This document shows, one piece after another, positions 20,591 to 29,323 of a DNA stretch of 64,000 nt. The notes below the pieces were generated by a model. It had not been told where the DNA came from. It saw only the letters and a list, made by a program, of their open reading frames with translations, and searched no databases. The position numbers were made by a program, and so were the translations under genes. Within the stretch, counting starts at the first letter, position 1. Every line of letters begins with the position of its first letter. This DNA is from Colocasia esculenta (Eukaryota > Streptophyta > Magnoliopsida > Alismatales > Araceae), in contig CM024758.1 of assembly GCA_014218235.1 (NCBI GenBank), positions 102,709,698 to 102,773,697 of the forward strand, given 5' to 3'.

Positions 20591-23347
20591 TGTAACACCC
20601 CAAAATTAATACCAAAATAATAATATGATATAGAAAAAAAAATTAGAAAATTTTGATTTTCACAAAACACATAAATATTACTAGAAACCTGATTATCTTT
20701 ACTTTAGAAATATTTCTACATTAGTAAAGTGACCCCGATACTGTCTTCAGATGTGCGCACTCCAATAGGGTGCCACCAGAATTCAGTAACAAAATTTAAA
20801 TATGAAAACACCATAATTCTCAGAAAAATATGCTGGTTTTAGAAACATAAATATCTTGAATTATTGACGCACAGATATTAAGATTAAGTCGACACAATGA
20901 TTTTCTGGGTAATTTTTGCTGGATGAAAAATTAATTCCAAAAATTAAACTAAAATCAAAATAATTTGTAAAACCTTTCAATTAACTTATATTTGAAATTT
21001 CAACTTAATTGGATATCATTTGAATACAAAAAATATTAGGACAAAGGGGCCAGATGAATAATGCTCTATTTACGTAAACTATTTTTGGAATAATTTTTGC
21101 TTACGTAGCCTTGGCTACGTAAGGCTTTCCTACTTCTTGTGTAACTGGGTTACATGTTCCATGAAACGTGTTGGCAGTGGAAACTTCATTGTAAACGTGG
21201 CTAAGAGGGAGAGTAGGAGACTTTTACCTCAACGTGTGGGTCTTTGCAAGGACAGGTAGGGGGGATTACGTGCCAACCATGCATGTAATCCCAAGGCTTA
21301 TATAAGCTCCCTTAGCTGCTCCCACGAGAGTTTTTCTTCTTCTTGTGCTGCAATTGCCTCTGCTAAAGCTGTTGTTGGTGTTGTTCCTGCCATTGTTCCT
21401 ACTGTAGCTGCTACTACTGTCGTTCTTGCTACTGCTCCTGCTATAGCTCATGCTACTGCCCTTGTTGTAGCTGCTACTACAACTCCTGCTGCTGCTACTA
21501 CTTTGGTTGTTGTGCTGCCTTTGCTGTCATTACATCTTCTTACCTGGATATAGGAAGATTTGCATTCCTCTTTGGCTAAGTAGGTTCCTCCCTACGACTC
21601 TTCTTCCATTTCTTGATTTTATACTTGTGCTCTCCATTTGTATAACCCATATTTCCTTTTGTTCCATGTTCTGTAAGATTCCCTTCTTCTTGTCTCCTTC
21701 TTCTGTTAGATCCTTGAGTTGAAGTGTCTACCATGATCTTAACTTGACTTGTGTTCTATAAGGCTGTTAGGAGTGTAAATTCCTTCTTTCCTTCCACTTT
21801 GTTCATGTCTTTAGTTGTTGATTCATGTACTTAATGTGAGTCTTCATCCAGCTTCAATAAGGATTCACATGAAAGATTTAGATACACAACTTCCTTGCTT
21901 CCATAAGTTTTCCACAACACCCATAATGTAAAGATCTCCACTCTTTGTTCTATTCTTTTCTTCATGAAGGATGTGTAAAGAAATGTACTTAAGAACCACA
22001 AATTATTGTTTGATCCTTCATGGAACCATAAGAACTCTTAGAAGAGTCTCTTTAGTCAGTTTTAAACCATTCCAGACTGAAAAACCTACGGTTGTCGACA
22101 GGTACCTTACTTCCAGAACCCAAATTCCAGAACAACCAGTAGATGTTGACAGATGGAACTCATCTGTCGACAGATGACACCCATCTGTCAACAACCACCT
22201 ATAGCATGTCGACAGCTAAGGGGCAGATTCCAGAATCCAGTTCTGGATGAACCAGTAGCTGTCGACAGGCATCTTATGGTTGTCGACATCCACCAGTCTA
22301 TGATTTAAACATGAATCATTCCTTTCCCAATCAAAGTTGTCACACTCTTGTATTGTCCAAACAAGTTACCTTTATAATTTTCTTGGATTTAAAACTATTT
22401 AATCAATGAATTGAATCATCATTTATATCCACCTTTGGATTATTTTTGGACATTCTAAAATATTTTGATTCTTATACTTTCTAGATATCTTTGAGCATTA
22501 ACTCCTAGAACCCTACTTCCTATGATATTGTTTTACTATTGATGAGTGCCCAAGTACCATGTATGTATATCAGAAATGGAAATGGGATGATGTACTTTTG
22601 GGTCTTCGGACTCTTTCATGATTTAATGCCAGTGCAAATGGGGCAGATCCAGTCCCAGGAGGAGCACCCGAATTCGTTTAATCTGTGCAGAGTGGTATGG
22701 ATCTCTAGGGTGTTTGGCATGACATCACTACATGCTAGATTGGTCGACATTTCCATGAACTATGTTGAAACATGATTGTTTTTTGCTTGCTTGAAGGAGT
22801 GGACAGGGCATCTCTACACATAAACTTTCTCTATTTCCTTCTGAATTATTGATCATATACACTCGTGCTTTGCTATCTCATTGATGGTCATCTTATGTCA
22901 GTTTATTGGCATATTACTTCATGCTTGTTACTGTTTGATAATCATGGTTCACTTCATCTATGATCTGATTGTATCATGTTCCATTAATTGTAATCAGTAC
23001 TTACTAACTTCTTGTATCTCAATTATCCTTCACTCATGTAAAATTTTATATTCTTTGATTTTGGAGGATAAATCCTACTGGGCAAGAGTGCTCATACCTA
23101 CTTTTTCTCAGGTAATCTACAGCTCTAGAAGGTAGGACATCGGGATTTGTGTGCTGAGAGATCAACCTTTGCGGCATCTACCTTTGAGTTGTAAATTGAG
23201 AATCTTGTATTACCTATAGAATGACAATTAATAATTTTTATTTGAATCCCCCGAACAATTCTGTCGAAAAGTTCAAAATTTACTCTTGATTTCTTATTCG
23301 TTCATGTTTCGACATTTTATAGATATATTAAATGTCGGGACGTGACA
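20591..23347 (+). repeat. 3' LTR of element E
   Basis: 2757 bp, TGTAACACCCC to GGGACGTGACA, with TATA box at 21299-21305, a GTCGACAG array (about 22090-22290), and an acceptor-like TTTTTCTCAG (23102-23111). It is followed by the right target duplication CAATG and then by the distal part of copia F's LTR. Confidence 0.9.
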
Positions 23348-23352
23348 CAATG

Positions 23353-23837
23353 TATGTACTTAGAAACAATTCACTGAATGAGCACTAGCATTGACCTGAT
23401 AACATTCTTGTGTCGACCTTCTATTTGTTTCTACAGTCCACTGGATGAGCACTGGTGTCGACCTGATAGCCATCTTGCGTCGACCCTCTAAGTGTTTCTA
23501 TATACGTCTCTTTGGAAATATAGATGAGGTCAACCTGTTGTACTAATTGTGTCTACCTCTTGATCCCTTTTCAATTTAGAGCTCATTATATGCTTTAGGT
23601 ACGTTGACTTGATTAGTCATTTGTGTTGACCTCTTGATCACTATTCCGTTGATCGCTTACTGGATTGACCACATGTGTCGACCTGATAGCCATCTTGCAT
23701 CAACTCATGTTTATCAATTTTACACATGTTGGTACTGTCATGAGTACAAATATATTAGAGTATTTTTAAGCATTAATGTAAATTATATATCTTAGTTAGA
23801 CACTATCTTAGTCATCATAAAAAAAAGGGATACAACA
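23353..23837 (-). repeat. Copia element F LTR, distal part
   Basis: Continuation of the LTR at 14342-15323 after removal of element E; ends GGGATACAACA at 23837. It contains GTCGACCT-type units, with several CpG-decayed versions (GTTGACCT, GTCAACCT, ATTGACC). The full LTR would be about 1.46 kb. Confidence 0.8.
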
Positions 23838-24059
23838 AGGTAGATCTTCCTCGTAGGTTTCGTATGGACAGTTAGTTGTGGGTAAGGCACTTGTGTTTGC
23901 CAATGCCATAGACAAGTTGGGTTGGATTCAAAACTATATACTTGTCCCTCAACTGATGGAGCATACCTTGAAGGTGGTGCTGCTTGAGACTGAGATCTTG
24001 GCGCACCTCTTGGGGCAGAGTAGGAAAAGTTGTCATTCTCTGCAAAGTAGGATAAGCTA
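23838..24059. other. Unassigned 222-bp segment
   Basis: Sequence between the end of LTR F and the start of LTR H. On the minus strand a short open frame is rich in serine, proline and alanine (a SAPRGAPRSQSQ block), similar in composition to gag linker regions, but no diagnostic motif is present. It may be the remains of the element into which F and H inserted. The last five bases (AGCTA) should be the left target duplication of H. Confidence 0.4.
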
Positions 24060-26429
24060 TGTAAGGCCCTCAATTTCAGTGCATATTATATATGTTTAGA
24101 TGCTTTGATTGTTCTGGCCGAAACTCTGCTTAACGTCAACAACCCTTGATGTTAAGAGCTTGCTGATGGCAACTTTTGTGGCGTTTACCCTGTGGCCATA
24201 GGATCTAGATGTCAACATCTATTGATGCCTATTTATGGTTGGTGGCAGCTATGTGGCCGTTTACTTCTCCTGCTGCATTTGGGATTTCAGATCTGTAACT
24301 GACCCATTTTTCTTCGGAGTTTGATTAGGAAACCTATACCCAATGGTCAGGACTCTTAAGACCTAGGATTCCCTGACTCTATTGCCTATTTAACCTAGAC
24401 ATCTCGGTTAGGGAAGGGCTTTGGTTCAGAAGAGAAGCTTTCTAGGTTTCAGGAAGAGAAAGAGTGAATTTGTGAGGGCTTAATCCAGCGATTGGAAGGC
24501 TTCACCGGTGACCTTCTGCGACTGGGAGACTCTCCTGAAGGTGGAGAAGCCTCCTAACACCGGGGAATCAACTGCTCATGCGTGGAAGTCGAATCAAGGC
24601 GAAGATCATTACCTCTTGGCTTGGCTGAGGAGGGCTTCATCACCAAAATTCGATCTTGAGAGGTTTTTAGTGTGGCACGTAACTAGGGATTTCGTCCCTA
24701 GACCTATCACCTAGAGTTTAAGTATTTTTCAAGATTTAAGATCGTGTCCTGGACCCCAATTCTGTGTTTTGCTGTGTTCGGTCTGCACTTTCTATAGACA
24801 AGAGGTTGACGACAACCTTATTGCCACCAAGTTCCTGAGTTAACGATAATCGATTGTGCCGTTAACCCACCCTAACGGCAAGCCCCTCGCCGTCAAGTTC
24901 ATCTGATTTTTACAGAACTGTGGATTTAATTGTGTGAGGTGATTTTTGGGGATTTCTAGATGTTTGCACATGTTATAAAATTTCTGGATGATTAGGTATG
25001 TTAATAGGTTAAATCATGAATTCTTGTTAAAATTTGATAATAATTGCGTATTATGGAATTTTTGATATTGAAAAATGCATGTTTTGATTAATCTAAATCC
25101 AGAATAATAGATATGATGTATGAACTTGTTACAAAAATTTTTCATGAACTTAGGGTTACTCTATACATGTTTTGAAACTATTAGATATGACTGTTCACTA
25201 TCTATCATGTTTAATTGAAATATCTTATTAAATTGCATGAGATCTCTTTTAAATGTTAAAAATAGTTAAACTATGATGAAAATTTGAAAAATAACCATGT
25301 GATATGTTTCATGCGAAGAGTTTATGGTCAAAATTTGGGACTGATCTGATATCTGTATGTGCTATTTTCAATTGTAAAGGTATTAAAAGCCATATTAAGC
25401 ATGATTATTCAAGAAATAGTAAATTCAGTGATTAGTATCATGTTTAGGTATTGGTATGCATGTTTCAATACTGTTAGACAGTCATGATAGGTTTTGTAAA
25501 CAGAAATATAAGTGTTGAATGGTATGCATGTGAATGGACCAATTAGTGCAAGTAAAATGATGTAAATCATGTGATTAATTGAAATAATGTGATTAAGTGG
25601 ATGCGTGCCGAAATTGACACTGCTACCATAGAAGGCTATGGAGCCGTACTGTAGAAATGCCCTTATGGGAAGGCTCAATGTGTATGTGATATCCTGTGGG
25701 CATCAGGATGAAATCCTGGAGGTGGACAAGTACCACTAATTAGGGTGGAGAGGGCTTCTCCCAGTTCTGCACAGTTACTAAGATTCGTCACTATAATGCC
25801 TAAGTGATGGGTATGTGTATGTGTGTCCTTCTTTATAGTGGTTCGGACTATGTGTCACGACAAAGAAAGATAATGTGTAAAAATGTGAGATGTGTGTGAA
25901 TGTGCAAAGTGTTTATGTGAAAGTGATGTGCTATTTGTTATAATGTGAAATGATGTGAAGTCATGTGATTGTGTTTTATTTATGTTAAAACAGCAAGAAA
26001 AATGTGTGATTATGTGATATAAAAGCATGCGAAAATTGATAGATATCATGCTAGGTTTATAGTAACCATGTGTTTAATTCCATGATCAAGTTAACTGGAG
26101 AAATATTGTGAATGGTTAAAGATTTGGCAGTCTGCTTATAATCCTAGAGTTCCTTATTCACTTGGAGAATGTGAATGGTGCTATTCCTATTGACAGTAGG
26201 ATCTCTGATTATGGAGTTCCTATGGTCTCAAGGTCACTATTGCTCTTCTCCACAGCTTGAAGACCTAGACCATGTTTCATCAACAGTGACATCGTTGTAC
26301 ATCTGTGATGCTGGTTATTCCTTTGGTTAGAAATAAGATCCATCTGCAGGTATATCACTATAAGGACATGGAACTTCATTAAACACTGCAATATTCGTTC
26401 CCCCATTGGTTTTACATCCCTTTATGGTT

Positions 26430-27376
26430 TTATGATCATGATATGGGAGTTGTGGAAAGGCAGATGCATTGCAAGGTATGAAGAAAAACCCGTTCGGGCT
26501 GCGGACATTATTAATAGCATCAAGCTTCAAATATCCTTTGCCCTCAGCAAGACCTCCTTCAAATCTGAACCAACACTGGAGGATCAGCAGGTGCTTCATA
26601 TGTATGTTTTAATCCTCATTTCTGCTAAACAGATTAAGCTAATCCGCTGGATACCTCCTATGTGAGCTTTTGTTTAAACATGGATGGGGCTTCTAAAGGG
26701 AATCCAGGGAATTGTGGTGGTGGTGTCTGCATCCGGGACACTAATGGTAATGTGCTTGCTGCCTTTGCTCATTATTATGGTATGGGGAATAGTCTTCAAG
26801 CGGAGACCCGTGCTTTATGTGATGGAATTCGGCTTGCAAAATCTCTTGGAGTTCGGCTCTCTCTCACATCCAGTCGGATTCCCTTTCTCTTGTCAACTCG
26901 CTGCATCAGAACAGTGTATGTATTGGCAAACATACAGGTGGTGGCATGAGGTTAGAAACATGCTAGGTGCTGATCAAATATTTCCCACCCATGTATACCG
27001 TGAAGCAAACATGGTGGCAGATCATTTAGCTAACCATGCTATAGCCACCTGGTCTAATTAGGTCTTCTGGGGAGTTCACAGTCTCCCACATTCTTGTAAA
27101 GGGTCGGTTGTTCTTGATAGGTCTGGTCTGGCGCATATTAGACTGGTCTGATAGGGGTTTTGTTCCCCTCTCTTAGTCTTGCGCATGTTGGCTTTTGTAT
27201 CCTTTCAGGGGTATGCCCGCAGTCTGTTGTAAGCATTCTCCTTTTATTTATAAAAATTTGGTGTAACAAGTAAATCGCCTGGGGGAGTGGTTTCCATTTC
27301 ACCCCATTGTGGTGGAATGCACTTGACTAGTCGCAGATCCTGTTGCACTTATTTTGCCAAAAAAAAAAAAAAAAAA
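26430..27376 (+). pseudogene. LINE retrotransposon 3' end with RNase H domain and poly(A)
   Basis: Plus-strand frames read WELWKGRCIARYE, then the RNase H start NMDGASKGNPGNCGGG, AETRALCDGI, QSDSLSLVNSLHQ in another frame, and HVYREANMVADHLANHA near the end. This is the C-terminal region of plant L1-type LINE ORF2, with D, E, D residues of RNase H visible, followed by a 3' UTR and a run of 19 A (27358-27376). Frameshifts near 26860 show decay. GATATCATG at 26042-26050 and 27384-27392 may be the target duplication, in which case the insert starts at 26051; the stretch 26051-26430 is not recognisable. Confidence 0.75.
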
Positions 27377-27542
27377 GTTATTTGATATCATGATTTAAGC
27401 TAAGACCATGTGCAGATAGCATGTTATAGGTTATTCAATTGTACTTGTATGTTATGACATGAACCATGTAGTAAGATTGCTCTTGTTGTTAAAAGAATAG
27501 CATGAATGTGATATGTGTAAGGATGTGCCAATGGGTTACTTG

Positions 27543-27639
27543 CTGAGTCTTTTGTGAAGACTCATACTTGCTTTAACATACAGGTGAGACAGGTGTCCCT
27601 ATGCTTGAGGAGGACATTGTGAGGAGCGACTCCGAGTGA
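27543..27639 (+). other. Hairpin, acceptor-like site and acidic mini-frame in LTR H
   Basis: A 7-bp inverted repeat, GAGTCTT/AAGACTC (27545-27563), is followed by ACATACAG (27576-27583) and then two bases plus 17 codons (ETGVPMLEEDIVRSDSE) to a TGA at 27637-27639. The corresponding stem in M is GAGTCTA/TAGACTC and in P GAGTCT/AGACTC, so the pairing is kept while sequence changes. See the modules in the D family and G. Confidence 0.5.
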
Positions 27640-27948
27640 GAGGAGTAGCGGAGCTCGTGGAGCATTAGTTACTAGATTGCACTTTCTTTACTAGTATGTA
27701 GACAATGATGTTATATGGACTTGTATAATTATGGACTTTGTTTATTTTCATTGCTACTATATAGACTGTGGAATGTGTGTAATGATGATGGAATAAGAAT
27801 CTTTTTCAATTTCGTTGTACTTTCTTTTGTTATTTATGTATATCTCTACCTATTGTGTTGTGTTCGGTACATGTCCCACTGTTACGGCACCCTTTATATC
27901 GATGTGGATTGGTATAATTGTACCGGTATAAAGAGGGTCATTATAGAT

Positions 27949-27960
27949 TGGTATCAGAGC
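27949..27960 (+). promoter_or_regulatory. Primer-binding site of element H (tRNA-iMet)
   Basis: TGGTATCAGAGC three bases after the LTR end; confirms that 24060-27945 is a 5' LTR. Confidence 0.9.
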
Positions 27961-28127
27961 AACAGGTCGAGATTGTACATAAATAAGCCATCATCTACAC
28001 ATATATTGTAAAGTCTTTATAGAATTAGTCCATACATGTGGAAAACCTAATAATAATTTAAAGATAGTTAAAAAATGGTTAGGACTTTGTAACTTAGATT
28101 CTAACTGAGTTAATTATTTTACAGGCA

Positions 28128-29323
28128 ATGGCGAGCTGTGGTAGGCATAGTACTCAGGCTCGGGAAGATGAGCGAGGCGTGAGGGAGGGGTGAGCAGTAG
28201 GCCCCAGCACCCCAGGGTCCCACGGTACTCCCTCCACCACTACCTGTAGACTATGGTGCATTCATGCAAGGCCTGGTCCAGGCGATGAAGACTCAGACTC
28301 AGACGCAGGCTGCATTGCAAGCTTAGTTGCAGGCACAGGTTAGAGTTGTTAAATAGGGAGTAGTCTCTTTTGGGTTGTATTATTGCTTATGTGTTACTTG
28401 TTGTCTGAGGCACATGCTCTTGCTCCAGTTCCCCAGAAGCATGGCCATGGTGGTCCATCCATCATGGAGAGGTTTAAGAGGATGGCTCCGCCTCCTTTTA
28501 TAGGGGAGAGTCAGCCCCTTCTAGCAGAGAGCTGGTTGAGAGAGGTGGAAAAGATCTTTCGGGCTATCAGGTGTGCGGAAGACGATAAAGTTAGCCTAGT
28601 TACTTACATGCTACAGCTACTAGAGTATATGTACTTGTGTAAGGTTAGGATTTTAGTTTGGATGGTGCTTATGTGTTGTATTTTTGCAGGAGAGAGATGA
28701 TGTTTGGTGGGCCTCTATGCTACGTACGGATATGAGGATGGTGCTATAGAGGTGACTTGGGCCGAGTTCACTAGACTCTTTTGGGCCAAGTTCATCCCGA
28801 GCACATTCAGGGCAAGATGGAGCAGAAGTTCCTATCTCTCACACAAGGCTCCATGACGGTCCTAGAGTACGAAGCCAGGTTTGCCGAGCTTTCCATGTAC
28901 GCTCCCCACATTGTTGCAGATGGGTGCAGGAAGGCCAAGAAGTTTGTGATGGGGCTCAAACCATCACTCAGGTCGAGACTGGTTGCTTTTGACCATCAGA
29001 CTTTTGGATGAGGCACTCAGCGCAGCATGCAGTCAGGAGAGTGAGATGGATCAATACTTAGAGGAGAAGAGGGCAGCCCAGAAGAGGTCAGCGCCACCTT
29101 TCCAGAGGCAGGACAGGAAGAAGGCAGTGATGTACCAGTCGCCACAGCATTCTGTAGCAGCTCCGAGTCAGCAGATAGTTGTATCCCAGACACTTAGCTT
29201 CAGGCCTAGTGACAAGAAGGCGTGTCCTCATTGCGGAAGGACATACGACGGATCCGAGTGTTGGAAGCTAGCAGGAAGTGCCTGAAGTGTGGCAGCACCG
29301 AGCACCAGATAAGAGATTGCCCT
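28128..29323 (+). pseudogene. Gypsy gag of element H, first part
   Basis: ATG at 28128 (MASCGRHSTQAREDERG, then a stop), preceded by an acceptor-like TTATTTTACAG. Recognisable gag blocks are FIGESQPLLAESWLREVEKI, DDVWWASM at about 28699, FLSLTQGSMTVLEYEARF, FVMGLKPSLRSRLVAFD, and two adjacent zinc knuckles (CPHCGRTYDGSECW, then CLKCGSTEHQIRDCP in the next frame) ending at the insertion point of LTR I. An extra ~80 bp (28611-28689) separates two gag blocks that are normally adjacent. Several stops and shifts make it non-functional. Confidence 0.82.

Larger units (their letters stand above)
15324..23347 (+). mobile_element. Gypsy-type element E, complete but without pol (TR-GAG/LARD-like)
   Basis: Two similar LTRs (15324-18093 and 20591-23347) flank a short internal region with an initiator-methionine PBS, a decayed gag with two zinc knuckles and a polypurine tract. 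Target duplications CAATG at 15319-15323 and 23348-23352 match perfectly. After subtracting solo LTR Q, the internal region is only about 1.4 kb and contains no protease, reverse transcriptase or integrase. This fits a non-autonomous element of the gag-only (TR-GAG) or LARD kind that was mobilised by a relative, or an element that lost pol after insertion; the polypurine tract and gag both being present favours the first. Confidence 0.88.
24060..27945 (+). repeat. 5' LTR of gypsy element H, with LINE insertion
   Basis: Starts TGTAAGGCCCTC; the end (AGAGGGTCATTATA) is a decayed form of GAGGGCCGTCACA seen in LTR P. It shares with P the TATATCGATGTGG block, the ACCGGTATAA block, AT-rich ATGTG repeats and the hairpin-acceptor module. 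GACGGC/GCCGTC-type motifs occur at 24140-24240 and 24800-24905. About 1 kb in the right third is LINE sequence. Confidence 0.82.

Noticed and set aside
26209..26440. Antisense host gene exon with PCPYSDIPADGSYF
   Set aside because: Three minus-strand frames each stay open only briefly, and no family could be recognised; kept only as a question in the LINE finding.
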